Assembly (NCBI GenBank): GCA_035569495.1
Contig: DATMMX010000012.1
Coordinates: 124,001-188,000 of the forward strand
Source: DASRDZ01 sp035569495
GTDB lineage: Bacteria; Chloroflexota; Dormibacteria; Aeolococcales; Aeolococcaceae
Direction of reading: 5' to 3'
DNA: 64,000 nucleotides
The translations under genes were made by a program, and so were the position numbers. Each line of letters starts with the position of its first letter. The first letter of the stretch is position 1. Below are positions 8,791 to 18,484 of this stretch, piece by piece. The notes beneath the pieces are model-generated. The model made no database searches. It was not told where the DNA came from and saw nothing but the letters and a program-made list of their open reading frames with translations.

Positions 8791-9396
8791 ATGAGTCTTC
8801 TGAGCCGCGGATTCCGGGGGCGGCCGCGCGACCGAGCCGCCGGCGACCGCCTGCCACCGGGCCAATACCAGGTGCGCGACTTCCCGGTGCTGTCCGCCGG
8901 GCCGACACCGCACACGCCACTCTCCGACTGGACCTTCTCCGTCACCGGCGAGGTCGACGCGGTCAAGCGCTGGACGTGGGACGAGTTCCGCGCCCTGCCC
9001 ACCGAGACGGTCACGCGAGACATCCACTGCGTCACCAAGTGGTCCAAACTCGACACGACGTGGGAGGGCGTCGCCGTCGACACGCTCCTCGACGGCGTCG
9101 ACACGGCGGCCGAGTACGTGATGGCGTTCTGCGACGGCGGCTACACCACCAACCTGCCGCTCGAAGACGTGGTGGACGGCAGGGCCTGGGTGGCCTTCGC
9201 CTTCGACGGGGAGCCACTCGAACCGGTGCATGGCGGTCCGGCGCGGCTGCTCGTCCCCCACCTCTACTTCTGGAAGAGCGCCAAGTGGGTGCGCGGCCTG
9301 CGCCTGATGAACGACGACGCACCCGGCTTCTGGGAGACGTACGGCTACCACATGTACGGTGACCCATGGCGCGAGCAGCGCTACACGGGCGATTGA
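8791..9396 (+). CDS. Sulfite-oxidase-like molybdopterin-dependent oxidoreductase
   Basis: A 201-residue single-domain protein of the sulfite oxidase / YedY molybdopterin fold. The probable molybdenum-ligating cysteine is in DIHCVTKWSKLDTTWEGV. Other family features are the LSDWTFSVTGEVD opening strand, YTTNLPLEDV and LVPHLYFWKSAKWVRGLRLM. I see no signal peptide or Tat motif and no haem or dimerisation domain, so it is probably cytosolic and fed by the reductase that overlaps its 3' end. The start has a GGGAGGTG ribosome binding site. The substrate is unknown. Confidence 0.88.
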   Translation: MSLLSRGFRGRPRDRAAGDRLPPGQYQVRDFPVLSAGPTPHTPLSDWTFSVTGEVDAVKRWTWDEFRALPTETVTRDIHCVTKWSKLDTTWEGVAVDTLLDGVDTAAEYVMAFCDGGYTTNLPLEDVVDGRAWVAFAFDGEPLEPVHGGPARLLVPHLYFWKSAKWVRGLRLMNDDAPGFWETYGYHMYGDPWREQRYTGD

Positions 9397-10121
9397 GCTG
9401 GCAGCCCGGCACGGTGGTGGAGCGCATCGAGGAGACGCCGCGGGTTCGCAGCCTGGTGCTGGCACTGCCGGAATGGCCAGGGCACCTTGCCGGGCAACAC
9501 GTCGACGTGCGTTTGACCGCGGACGACGGCTACCAGACGGAGCGCAGCTACTCGATCTCCTCCGCGCCCAGCGACGACGATCGTGTGGAGCTCACCGTCG
9601 AACGTCTCGACGACGGCGAGGTTTCGCCGTACCTGGCGGACGAGCTCCGCGCCGGCGACGAGATCGAGCTGCGCGGACCTGTCGGCGGCTACTTCGTGTG
9701 GGATGTGCCATTGGGAGGACCGCTGCTGCTCGTCGCCGGCGGCTCGGGCATCTGCCCGCTCATGGCCATGGTGCGCCACCGCGCCCGCGCCGAAAGCACG
9801 GTGCCGGCGCGGCTCATCTACTCGTCGCGCTCGCTCGACGACGTCATCTACCGCGCCGAGCTCGACCGCCTCGCGGAGATGCGCGATGGGCTGGAGGTGG
9901 TCCACACCCTGACTCGCGCCCGCCCGGCGGGCTGGTCCGGCTACGGCAGGCGCATCGACGGGGCGATGCTTGCCGAGGTCGCGTGGCCCCCCGACGATGC
10001 GCCGCTGGTCTACGTGTGCGGGCCGACGCCGCTGGTGGAGTCCGTCGCGGAGGCGCTGGTCGGGCTCGGCCACGACGCGGCACGGATCAGGACGGAGCGC
10101 TTCGGACCGACGGGAGGCTGA
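9366..10121 (+). CDS. FAD/NAD(P)-binding ferredoxin-reductase-type protein
   Basis: A 251-residue ferredoxin-NADP reductase superfamily protein. The FAD-binding motif RSYSISSAPSD lies near residue 60 and the nucleotide-binding glycine motif LLLVAGGSGICPLMAMVRH near residue 120. A C-terminal YVCGPTPLVESVAEAL follows. No 2Fe-2S ligation motif is present, so electrons pass from NAD(P)H through FAD only. The ATG lies inside the molybdoenzyme gene (31-base overlap) and matches the MARAA start usual for this family; a TTG at 9393 is the alternative. It is the likely electron partner of the preceding molybdopterin protein. Confidence 0.88.
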   Translation: MARAALHGRLSWQPGTVVERIEETPRVRSLVLALPEWPGHLAGQHVDVRLTADDGYQTERSYSISSAPSDDDRVELTVERLDDGEVSPYLADELRAGDEIELRGPVGGYFVWDVPLGGPLLLVAGGSGICPLMAMVRHRARAESTVPARLIYSSRSLDDVIYRAELDRLAEMRDGLEVVHTLTRARPAGWSGYGRRIDGAMLAEVAWPPDDAPLVYVCGPTPLVESVAEALVGLGHDAARIRTERFGPTGG

Positions 10122-10126
10122 GATTG

Positions 10127-10414
10127 ATGACCATGGATGAGACCCAGCTCAGGCTGGACGGCAATGCCGCCGCGGGGCTGCTCCAGGAGTTGTTCGTCGG
10201 CGAGACGACGACGATGCGGGGCGAGTGTGCATCCTGCGGGAAGGTCGCCGAGCTTGGCGCCCAGCATCTCTACATGTATCCCCGTTCGCCGGGGGCGGTT
10301 CTCCGCTGCCGGAGCTGCGCCAATGTGCTCATGGTCGTCGTGCACGCCGGTGGGCGGTACCGGTTCGGCGTCCAGGGCTGCGTGTGGCTCGAGACGAACG
10401 AGCCGACCGCGTGA
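10127..10414 (+). CDS. DUF6510-like zinc-ribbon protein
   Basis: A 95-residue protein with two CxxC knuckles, CASCG and CRSCA, spaced as in a zinc ribbon. It resembles the DUF6510 family, which I know as a frequent neighbour of the sulfite-oxidase-like and FAD-reductase pair in actinobacteria. GGGAGG precedes the ATG by about 9 bases. It could be a zinc-binding accessory or small regulator of the redox pair, but no function is established. Confidence 0.75.
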   Translation: MTMDETQLRLDGNAAAGLLQELFVGETTTMRGECASCGKVAELGAQHLYMYPRSPGAVLRCRSCANVLMVVVHAGGRYRFGVQGCVWLETNEPTA

Positions 10415-10463
10415 TGCAGGCCCGGTTCGCCACGGCCACACGTAACCGGCCGTAGGCTGGCCG

Positions 10464-10550
10464 CGGAGCGAGAGGGATTCGAACCCCCGAGGGCTTGGCG
10501 GCCCTTGTGGTTTTCAAGACCACTCCGATCAACCACTCCGGCATCGCTCC
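10464..10550 (-). tRNA. tRNA-Ser (anticodon TGA)
   Basis: Read on the minus strand, the molecule begins GGAGCGATGCCGGAGTGG and its acceptor arm pairs GGAGCGA with TCGCTCC. The anticodon loop is CTTGAAA, giving anticodon TGA (serine, UCN codons). The variable arm is long, as expected for a class II tRNA, and the T arm contains GGTTCGAATCC. The discriminator base is G; CCA is not encoded. Confidence 0.96.
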
Positions 10551-10688
10551 GTGCGGGGCCAGTGTACAACGGGTTCGCGTGGGCGAAGAAGCGCGGGTGC
10601 GCAAGTTTCGGGTGTGACGCGCCGTCATCTCATCGTCACCGATGACGAGCAGGTTCATCGGGGGCCGCGACCCGGGGGACGCGGGAGC

Positions 10689-12092
10689 ATGGTTTCGCGC
10701 CGGCGACAACGCCGGAGCACCACCCGGAGGGTTGCATTGCATTCGCATCCATGGCGGCGCGCCGCGCTGGCCACACTGATCGCCACAACGGTGCTGGGCT
10801 GCGCGGGCGCCCAGGCCGCGGGTGGACCGGCGCTGCCGGTCACCGGTGCGGTCGTCGCCGCGACGATGACGTGCAAGGTCACCGCGTACGGTGCCGACGC
10901 GACCGGCGTCAAGGACTCCACCATCGCCATCCGCAATGCGATCACCGCGTGCGCGGCCGGCGCAGGTCCCAACACCGTGTACTTCCCCGCAGGGACGTAC
11001 GCGCTCAAGGACACCGGCATCGCCAACCCCACACTGAAGCTCGCCGGTCCCAACCCGGTGATCCTGCAGGGGGCGGGCCGCGACTCGACCAAGCTGGTCG
11101 AGTACGCGGGCGTCGCCAACACCACGACGTGCCCCGGCGGCGGCACCACTCCCGGTCCGGCGTGCCCGGTGCGCAGCCTGCTCGGCGTCGCCGTGGACGG
11201 CAGCACCGTCGAGGACATGACCCTCGACACCGCGACCTACAACGCGGGCACCGCGCTGGGGACCGTCGCCAACAACGGCACCTACCTGCGCCTGCGCGTC
11301 ACCCACGGCAGCCTGGCGGGCGGCTTCTTCTCGGTGTACTTCGCGGGACCGGCCGGAGCCACCCGCACCACGCCGACCTTCAACACCGGCAACACCATCG
11401 ACGACCTCATCCTCACCGACTCGATCTGCGACGACAGCCTCTCCTACTCCTTCCAGGCCGCGGGCAGCATCAGCAACGTGCAGCACACCGGCTCGCGGCT
11501 GGCGCTCTACTTCGTTCACGACGTGACCGTCACCAATTACCGCTACACGCCCGGCCCGCAGGGCTGCGGCGCCAAGAAGCAGGGCTTCTACATCACCTCG
11601 CCGTCGAGCAACGTCACCATCAACGGCTTCACCAGCTCGGGCGCGGGCGGCGTGATCGGCCAGAGCACACCGCCGAGCGCCAACATCGTGCTCAACGACT
11701 ACCGCCTCACCGGCAGCGGCGGCACCCTCGAGGTCGGCGACGTGGTCGGCCTCACGATTCAGCAGCAGTCGGGCACCTGCGACATGGGGGACAATGTCCT
11801 GCGCATCAACCCGTCGGCGCCGGGCACGCTGGTCGCCGTGCGCAACTGCAGCCTGGCCATGGTGCACCTCGCCTCGACGGCGAACGCGCTGCTCGCCGGG
11901 CTCAGCTTCGCCGGTGACACCTTCACCGTGCCCAACCCGCGCGCGGTCACCTTCAGCGACGTCAAGAACGTGCCCGTGGCCGTCGTGTTCGCCGGTGGCA
12001 CGTATCTGAACTGCCCGAGCAAGGCGTGGTTCAGCAACAGCACCGCTCCCGTGTTCGCCGGTGCCAACACCATGACCGGGTATCCCTGCTGA
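10689..12092 (+). CDS. Secreted right-handed beta-helix (pectate-lyase-3-like) protein, paralog 1
   Basis: A 467-residue exported protein. The basic N-terminus (RRRQRRSTTRR) is followed by a hydrophobic segment with a lipobox-like VLGC and an AQA site, so it is a lipoprotein or cleaved secreted protein. The mature domain opens CKVTAYGADATGVKDST, the entry motif of the pectate_lyase_3 beta-helix superfamily, and continues with the Asn/Thr/Ser-rich repeats of a parallel beta-helix. Family members include polysaccharide lyases, GH28-like hydrolases and phage tailspikes. No catalytic triad can be assigned. The next gene is a close paralog. The chosen ATG has GGGAG upstream. Confidence 0.75.
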   Translation: MVSRRRQRRSTTRRVALHSHPWRRAALATLIATTVLGCAGAQAAGGPALPVTGAVVAATMTCKVTAYGADATGVKDSTIAIRNAITACAAGAGPNTVYFPAGTYALKDTGIANPTLKLAGPNPVILQGAGRDSTKLVEYAGVANTTTCPGGGTTPGPACPVRSLLGVAVDGSTVEDMTLDTATYNAGTALGTVANNGTYLRLRVTHGSLAGGFFSVYFAGPAGATRTTPTFNTGNTIDDLILTDSICDDSLSYSFQAAGSISNVQHTGSRLALYFVHDVTVTNYRYTPGPQGCGAKKQGFYITSPSSNVTINGFTSSGAGGVIGQSTPPSANIVLNDYRLTGSGGTLEVGDVVGLTIQQQSGTCDMGDNVLRINPSAPGTLVAVRNCSLAMVHLASTANALLAGLSFAGDTFTVPNPRAVTFSDVKNVPVAVVFAGGTYLNCPSKAWFSNSTAPVFAGANTMTGYPC

Positions 12093-12146
12093 GCCGCGCA
12101 TTTCAGCGGCGTCTCAGGCGAAGCGCGCACGCGCCTGCGACAATGC

Positions 12147-13307
12147 GTGCTCGTGAAGGTGCGCGCTCTCGCCGCCGGGTTCGTGGTCGCGATCACACTC
12201 AGCGCGTGCAATGACACGCACAACTCGCCACCCGTGCAGAGCGGCACCGCAACCGCGAGCGCGAGCCCGAGCCCGAGCAGCGCGGCGTCGCAGCCACCCG
12301 CAACGGCGCTGATCCCACCGCGCGGCCCCATCTTCGACGTCACCGCGTACGGCGCCAGGGGCGACGGCAGCACCGACAACACCAATGCGTTCGCGCAGGC
12401 GATCGCCGCGGCGCAGAACGTTTCCGGTGGCGGCACCGTCCGTATCCCTGCCGGTCACTTTCTGTTCACCCAGAAGCAGACGCCACGTCCGGCGTCGGTC
12501 GTCGTCGAGGGCAGCACACCCATCGTCGTCATCGGCGCGGGCCGCGATCAGACCACGCTGGTCGAGAGCAACAAGGACAAGGGGCTGCTCAGCGTGCGCG
12601 TCGACGGCACCGTGGTCGAGGCGCTGACCCTCGACACCCAGAGCAACGACGGCGGCGCCGCCATCTTCGTGGTCGCCAACCACACCACGCTGCTCAGCGC
12701 GCGCGTGCTCGGCGGCGCGCACCACTTCGCGCTCTACTACGCCGGTCCGCAGGGCGCCAAACCCGACGCGCCGCAGTACAACAGCGGCAACACGGTGCGC
12801 GACCTCGACCTCAACGACCTGCTCTGCGACGACGGCTTCTCCTGGAGCTTCCAGCAGGACAGCAGCATCACCGGCGTGACCCACACCGGCTCGCGGCTGG
12901 CGCTCTACATCGTGCGCAGCACGCAGGTCACCGACTACACGTACACGCCGGGACCGCAGCAGTGCGGCGCGCGCAACGCCTTCTGGATCACGCCGCCCTC
13001 CTCCAACATCACGATCGACGGCTTCACCAGCAGCGGCGAGGGCGGCAAGGTCGCGGTCATCGCCAGTGGCGCGGCCGGACGCGTTGGGTCGGACATCACC
13101 ATCCGCAACGAGCGCATGACCGGCAGCGGCACGACACTTGCGGTCGGCGATGTCACCAACCTGGTCCTGGAGAACTGTGACCTGGGCGGCAACAACATCG
13201 TGGTGCGTCCGCAGCAAGTGGCCAGGATGCGCGTGGTGGGCAGCCGCTACGGGAGCATCCGGCGCAACCCGGCGGCGGGGGCGCAGGTGGACGTCGCCAC
13301 GTCCTAG
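12147..13307 (+). CDS. Beta-helix lipoprotein, paralog 2
   Basis: A 386-residue lipoprotein with lipobox LSAC near residue 21 and a Ser/Ala/Pro linker, then a beta-helix domain opening FDVTAYGARGDGSTDNT. It shares long blocks with the preceding gene, including TGSRLALY, YTYTPGPQ.CGA and SSNITIDGFTSSGEGG, so the pair is a tandem duplication. The start is GTG 12147, or GTG 12153 two codons on. The final TAG overlaps the TAG of the convergent giant gene in a CCTAGG palindrome. It probably acts on or binds extracellular glycans, given the polysaccharide genes next door. Confidence 0.75.
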   Translation: MLVKVRALAAGFVVAITLSACNDTHNSPPVQSGTATASASPSPSSAASQPPATALIPPRGPIFDVTAYGARGDGSTDNTNAFAQAIAAAQNVSGGGTVRIPAGHFLFTQKQTPRPASVVVEGSTPIVVIGAGRDQTTLVESNKDKGLLSVRVDGTVVEALTLDTQSNDGGAAIFVVANHTTLLSARVLGGAHHFALYYAGPQGAKPDAPQYNSGNTVRDLDLNDLLCDDGFSWSFQQDSSITGVTHTGSRLALYIVRSTQVTDYTYTPGPQQCGARNAFWITPPSSNITIDGFTSSGEGGKVAVIASGAAGRVGSDITIRNERMTGSGTTLAVGDVTNLVLENCDLGGNNIVVRPQQVARMRVVGSRYGSIRRNPAAGAQVDVATS

Positions 13308-16300
13308 GGGTTGGCGCGCGCGGTGTCGAGGTCGGCGCTGAGGCGGGCGCGCAGTGATGCCGCGGTTGGGGGCAGCATGCGCTGGGCGTGCTGGAAGGCG
13401 ACGACGGCGTCGTGCTTGCGGCCCATCTCGACGAGGATCCAGCCGCGTGCCTCGTCGAGCAGTGCAATGCCGAAGCCGTGGACGCCGGTGGGCTGCGCGT
13501 CGGGGCCGACCTTGCCGGTGAAGGCGCTGACGGCGCGGTCCATGTCGGCGAGGGCCTGGGTCGGGTTGCCGATGGCGAGGTCGGCGGTGGCCAGGTCGTC
13601 GTAGGCCCCGGCGCGGTCGTTGCCGAGCTGGGCGGCGCTGGCGCAGTCGGTGAGTGCGGCGTCGGTCTGGTGGCGGAGCACGTCGACGTGGCAGAGGCGG
13701 GCGAGGACGGCGGCGTGCTCGGGGTCGGTGGTGGCGAGGTGTTGCGCGGCGAGCAATGCGGAGGTGACTCGTGGGTCGTCGCCGGCGGCCTGGGCGATGT
13801 CGGCGGCGGCCAGGGTTGGCGCCACCGCTTTGGCGAAGCGCGCGGCGCCGATGCGTTGCGCTGCGGCGGCGTCGGAGTCCTGGCCGATGACCAGCAGGCC
13901 GTCGACGGCGGCGAGGATCTGCGCGGCGGTGGCGGCGGGATGCGCTGCGGCGGCGCGGTAGTCGGTGGCGGCGGCGGTGAGGTCGCCGGCCGCGCGTTGG
14001 GCGGCGGCGCGACCGAGGAGCAGCGCGGCGTCGTCGGGCGACAGGGCGATCGCCTGCGTGTAGTCGTGCACGGCGGCGGGGGCGTTGGCGCCGCCACCGG
14101 TGTAGCAGACGGCGCGGCCGGCGTATGCGGAGGCGAGGTCGGTGAATGACGGCAATGCGCGCGTGTAGTCGGCGATACAGCGCTGCGGGTCGCGGACGGC
14201 GCGCTGCAGGCGGGCGTCGTCGAGGGATTCGCCGGCGGTCAGCGTGGTGGAGATTTCGCCGGCCTGCTGGGCGTCGTTGAGCAGGGTGACCGCGTCGGTG
14301 GTGGAGGTGCCGCAGGCGGAGACGAGCAGAGCGGCGGCGATGCAGATGCAGGACAGGGCGATGGGGATGCCGGTCTTGCGCGCTGTGGTGGTGGTGCGCG
14401 ATGTGGCTCGGCCGATGACCGGGATGCGCAGGCCGCTGGCGGCCAGGGGGGCGAGGCAGCGGACCACCAGTGAGACGGCGAGGAGGCCCAGTGCGGCGGC
14501 GCCGAAGCCGACGTCGAGGGCGTAGGGGTCGGTGGCGAGGTCGAGGCCGGCGGCGGCGGAGGGGAGGCCGAGCCATTCGATGGTGACGGCGAGGGCGGTG
14601 ATGGTGAGGAGCAGAAGCCCTGCGGCGGCGACGGGAGCCGCGACGGGGCTGTGCATGACGGGCAGGTCGGGGAGCTCGGCGCGCTTGGTGTGGCGCCGCA
14701 GGGCGAAGAGTGCCGTGGCGGCGGCGATCGCGGTCACCAGCAGGGTGGCGGCGAGGCCGAGGCGTTCCCAGGGGAGGGTGGAGAATTGGAAGGAGAGGGT
14801 TTGGGCGGCGCCGCCGGGGGGGTGGTAGAGGGTGAAGAGGCCGTCGGCGAGGGCGGTTGGGGCGGCGCCGTGGAGGCGCCAGCCGGGGTCATAGGGGCGG
14901 CGGAGTTCGACCCAGGGGGCGCGGGCGGCGGGCAGGGTTGTGGAGAGCTGTTCGCCGTTGGAGGTGGTGTGCACCGCTTGGGTGGGGATTGCGTGGGGTG
15001 CGAGCAGGGTGGTGGTGAGGGGTGACCATTCGACGCAAGGACCTAGCAGGGAGTCCGGCGGCGCGGAGCCTGGCGTGGTCCCGGTGGCCGGCGTTGGTCC
15101 CGGCGCCGCGATACGTTTTGCGCCAGTGGTCAGTGAGCCTGCACCGGCGGTCACCGGGCCATAGAAACCCCATCCCGGTGCGGCCGCCGCAGCGGCCAGC
15201 AGCGGCAGCGACACGGCGCGGCCGCCGACCACAGCAGACAACGACGCGCCGCCGCCCCGCGCCATCACCGCGACCGGTGTCGATTGCGCTGGAACGCAAC
15301 TCCCATCGACCAGCGGCGACACCGCAACGCTGTCCGGCAGTGAACCGGCCACACCGGGATGGCCACGGGAGTCGAAGCTCTGCCGGTACACCGCCGGCAC
15401 CTGGAGCGCCTGCAGCGCAGGCAGCACCGACCGCAGCGCCCACGGCCCCGAGTCGACCACCGCCACCGCGGGCGATGCCGCCACCGCGGACACCGGCGAG
15501 GCGACGTGCCACGCCAGCAGCGACGTGTCGCCGCTGCCGAGCACCGACGGCGCGCCGTACAGGGATGTCAGGGCATCGCGCAGCCATGCGCGCGTCACCC
15601 CCGCGGGCAGCGTCCCCGCCGCGGCGCCGCCCGGCGCCACCACCCAGTCGAGCTGTGAGGTTTCTGCCAGGTACGGGAACAACGCCGCATCCAGGTAGCA
15701 GTACGGCTGCGACGCGTTGGCGCAGAAGGACTGGAAGGGGTCGCGGCGGTTGGCCCGGGTGTCGGTGAAGCTGCCGGTCAGGTTGACGGCGGGATGGAGC
15801 TGCGAGGCCACCAGGAAGCGGTGGTTGGCGTCATTCGCGGCCACAACCGGCTGGCCGACGTAGGCGATCGCCCCCGGCCGCGAATCGGCGGCCACCAGCG
15901 CGGACAGCGCCGCGAACGAGGACGGCACCGGCGTCGGCTGGGTGGTCGACAGCAGTGCGCCGGTCTGCAGAACGCCTACCGGCCACAGGGCCAGCAGGGC
16001 AACGCACCATGCACACGCCACCGCGCCGTAGCGCAGCGCCCGCCCCAGCCGCACAGCACCCAACTCCCGCCCGCGCGCCACCGCCATGCGCAGCGCCACC
16101 GGCACCAGCACCGCCTCCGCCATGGCCACGCAGAAGAGGAACTTCGACCCCTCGCGGAACAGCTTCCACCCCGGAACGTGCAGGTACATCCAGTCGTAGA
16201 GCCCACCCAGCGGCGGCGTGTCGGTCTTGGCGAAGAAGGCGAAGAGCACCGCCACCACCGCCAGCCACACCACCTCGACGCGCAGCCGCGAGGCCAGCAG

Positions 16301-18484
16301 GGGCGCCAGCGCCAGCAGGGGGATCAGCATGAACAGCGGATTCAACGACGCCTGCACCAGGCTCGACGGCTGCCCACCCGTCCACGCCGTGCCAACTCCG
16401 GCGATGCCGTGGCCCAGGGTCAGGATGTTGAAGTCCGGCGCCTGCGGCGTGGGAAAGCCGGGGTTGCCGTGATAGGTCAGCAGTGGCAGCAGCCAGAACG
16501 CCTGCGTCCCCGCGAACGTCGCCAGCGCCAGCGCGAACAGCCCGCAGCGCCGCACCAGCAAGGCAAGCGAGCGCTCCGCAAGCAACAGCACCGCCAGGTA
16601 CACCAACGCCAGAACAGCGCCGAGGTACGCGCCGCGCACGTCGAAGACCGCGCACGCCCCCAGCGCCAGCCCGAACAGCAGCGCCCAGCCCACCGAGCGC
16701 ATCCGCATGCAGCGCAGGAACGCCACCAGCGCCAGGATCGCGCACACCTCCGCCAGCGCCAGCGGCACCTCGCCGTTGCCGACCAGCAGCATGTACGTGT
16801 TGCCCAGCATCAGCAATGGCGTGAGCAGCGCCCAGCGCGTCCGCCCCATCACCTCGCGCGCCAGCAGCCACCCGGACAGCGGCAGCAGCACCGCGAAGGG
16901 CACGAAGTAGAGCACCTTCTCCGACCAGCTCCAACCGATGCCGAGCTGCGCCAGCAATCCCGCGAACGCCTGCACCGGCAGCCGGAACACGTCGAGAAAA
17001 CGGTTCTGCCCGCCCAGCCCCTGGGTGCTGTCCCACGGCGAGCCGAAGGGCCAGAACGACACCAGCCGCTGCGTGTCCGGCCAGCTCCAATCGCCCGCGC
17101 TCAGTGGCGTGCCGGTCAGCCATGCATGGCGCACCAGCAGGCCGACAGCCGCCAGCCCGGCGCCCACCTTCCACGGCCGGTCCAGCCACGACCCCGCGCG
17201 CAACGACGAAACTCGCGCGCGCGCCCTCGCACCCACGCGCGCAAGGTGCCCCTCCTCCACCAAGTACAGCACCGCCAGGGCCACCAGCACCACGCCCACG
17301 GCGATGTCGCCCATCGCCACCACCTGCTGCAAAGAGCCGTGGAACAGCACGATCAGCACCGGCTCCAGGAACGCTCCGGGCACCAGCACCCAGAGCAGCC
17401 GCAGCCGGTCCAGCGACTGCTGCGTGTTGCTCAGCATCGCCGCCCCGGCGAGCAGCGCGGTGCCCAGCGCGTACAACCCGATCGACCCCGAGGCGCCGGT
17501 GTACATGTGCCCCGCGAACACGCGCAGGATCACGTCCGCAAACGCGGAGAAAACCGCCCACCCGGCAAGCCCGCCGAGCAGCGACACACCCAGCGACGTC
17601 GCCACCAACCCCAATGTGCCGCGACCCACCGCATGCCGCGCCGCCACCTTGGGAAACAGCACGCTGCTGACGCTGCCCATGGCGAAGAACATCGCCCGCG
17701 CCGCCACCGCCATGGCGCCGTACTGCCCCGCCTGGCGAGCGCTGAAGTAGTGCGACACCATGACCACGTCGCAGGACAGCAGCGTGGCGATGGTCAGCGT
17801 CGAGGCGATGGCCACCACGAGGAAGCGTCGCACCGCACGCCAGTCGGCGACGCCCCCCGGCTGGCGCAGCTGCGCGCGCACCGTCCACAGCGTCCACGCG
17901 TACACCAGCACCGAGGCCAGCGAGATCCCCGCCAGCGCCCCGCGCACCCCGAAGGGCACCACCAGCGCCGCCGCGCACACGATCCGGCTCCCCGCCGTCG
18001 CCGCCACCAGCACGCCCCAGGTGCCGAAGCGCTGCTCCCCCTGCACCGCGCCGAGCAGCGCCGGGCCCGCCAGGGTGAACGGCACGCTCACCGCAGCGAT
18101 CACGACAAAGTCGGCAGGAACCTGTAAAAACGAAGCCACAGCAGGCGAGAACAGCGCCAGCAGGCCACCGAGCACCGTCCCGAAGACGAGCAGCCGCCGG
18201 TTGACGCTGCGCAGCAACGCGCCGCCCGGCACCACTCCCGGCGCGGTGGCCAGCTCGCGGCTGGTCCGCCACGCAACCAGCCGACCGAAGGCCTGCGCCG
18301 GCTGGGTGATCAGCGTGAAGAACGTGAACACCGCCAGCATCTGCCCGTACGGCCGCACGTTGAGCCGGTGGGTGAGCACCGCCTGGAGCAGCAGGCTGAA
18401 GACGCCCGCCAGCCCCGTCCCCACCGCGGCGACGAGGTTGTGGGCGACGAAGGCCCGCCCCTCTCCGCGGCCGAGGCGTCTCAC
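13304..18484 (-). CDS. Giant fusion: flippase, GT-C/YfhO-like membrane protein and TPR domain
   Basis: A single frame of 1726 residues with three parts. Residues 1 to about 415 form a Wzx/MurJ-like polysaccharide flippase with many hydrophobic segments. Residues about 430-1370 form a second polytopic membrane protein resembling YfhO/AftD-like GT-C proteins, with a long exported loop region; GWKLFREGSKFLF resembles a conserved loop of that group. From about 1370 there is a hydrophobic segment ending LLVSAC, a perfect lipobox with Cys1391, then about 335 residues of TPR-like helices. The nearest in-frame start before the lipobox is a GTG at 14467, so a separate lipoprotein gene (13304-14467) is possible. 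The GTG start overlaps the upstream sulfotransferase stop (GTGA). Its role is inferred to be lipid-linked glycan export and modification. Confidence 0.75.
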   Translation of the reverse strand: MRRLGRGEGRAFVAHNLVAAVGTGLAGVFSLLLQAVLTHRLNVRPYGQMLAVFTFFTLITQPAQAFGRLVAWRTSRELATAPGVVPGGALLRSVNRRLLVFGTVLGGLLALFSPAVASFLQVPADFVVIAAVSVPFTLAGPALLGAVQGEQRFGTWGVLVAATAGSRIVCAAALVVPFGVRGALAGISLASVLVYAWTLWTVRAQLRQPGGVADWRAVRRFLVVAIASTLTIATLLSCDVVMVSHYFSARQAGQYGAMAVAARAMFFAMGSVSSVLFPKVAARHAVGRGTLGLVATSLGVSLLGGLAGWAVFSAFADVILRVFAGHMYTGASGSIGLYALGTALLAGAAMLSNTQQSLDRLRLLWVLVPGAFLEPVLIVLFHGSLQQVVAMGDIAVGVVLVALAVLYLVEEGHLARVGARARARVSSLRAGSWLDRPWKVGAGLAAVGLLVRHAWLTGTPLSAGDWSWPDTQRLVSFWPFGSPWDSTQGLGGQNRFLDVFRLPVQAFAGLLAQLGIGWSWSEKVLYFVPFAVLLPLSGWLLAREVMGRTRWALLTPLLMLGNTYMLLVGNGEVPLALAEVCAILALVAFLRCMRMRSVGWALLFGLALGACAVFDVRGAYLGAVLALVYLAVLLLAERSLALLVRRCGLFALALATFAGTQAFWLLPLLTYHGNPGFPTPQAPDFNILTLGHGIAGVGTAWTGGQPSSLVQASLNPLFMLIPLLALAPLLASRLRVEVVWLAVVAVLFAFFAKTDTPPLGGLYDWMYLHVPGWKLFREGSKFLFCVAMAEAVLVPVALRMAVARGRELGAVRLGRALRYGAVACAWCVALLALWPVGVLQTGALLSTTQPTPVPSSFAALSALVAADSRPGAIAYVGQPVVAANDANHRFLVASQLHPAVNLTGSFTDTRANRRDPFQSFCANASQPYCYLDAALFPYLAETSQLDWVVAPGGAAAGTLPAGVTRAWLRDALTSLYGAPSVLGSGDTSLLAWHVASPVSAVAASPAVAVVDSGPWALRSVLPALQALQVPAVYRQSFDSRGHPGVAGSLPDSVAVSPLVDGSCVPAQSTPVAVMARGGGASLSAVVGGRAVSLPLLAAAAAAPGWGFYGPVTAGAGSLTTGAKRIAAPGPTPATGTTPGSAPPDSLLGPCVEWSPLTTTLLAPHAIPTQAVHTTSNGEQLSTTLPAARAPWVELRRPYDPGWRLHGAAPTALADGLFTLYHPPGGAAQTLSFQFSTLPWERLGLAATLLVTAIAAATALFALRRHTKRAELPDLPVMHSPVAAPVAAAGLLLLTITALAVTIEWLGLPSAAAGLDLATDPYALDVGFGAAALGLLAVSLVVRCLAPLAASGLRIPVIGRATSRTTTTARKTGIPIALSCICIAAALLVSACGTSTTDAVTLLNDAQQAGEISTTLTAGESLDDARLQRAVRDPQRCIADYTRALPSFTDLASAYAGRAVCYTGGGANAPAAVHDYTQAIALSPDDAALLLGRAAAQRAAGDLTAAATDYRAAAAHPAATAAQILAAVDGLLVIGQDSDAAAAQRIGAARFAKAVAPTLAAADIAQAAGDDPRVTSALLAAQHLATTDPEHAAVLARLCHVDVLRHQTDAALTDCASAAQLGNDRAGAYDDLATADLAIGNPTQALADMDRAVSAFTGKVGPDAQPTGVHGFGIALLDEARGWILVEMGRKHDAVVAFQHAQRMLPPTAASLRARLSADLDTARANP

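Noticed and set aside
15794..18127. Long plus-strand open frame opposite the giant fusion gene (777 codons)
   Set aside because: Its translation is Arg/His/Gln/Pro-rich without domains; it is the antisense shadow of a strongly coding minus-strand membrane protein in GC-rich DNA.
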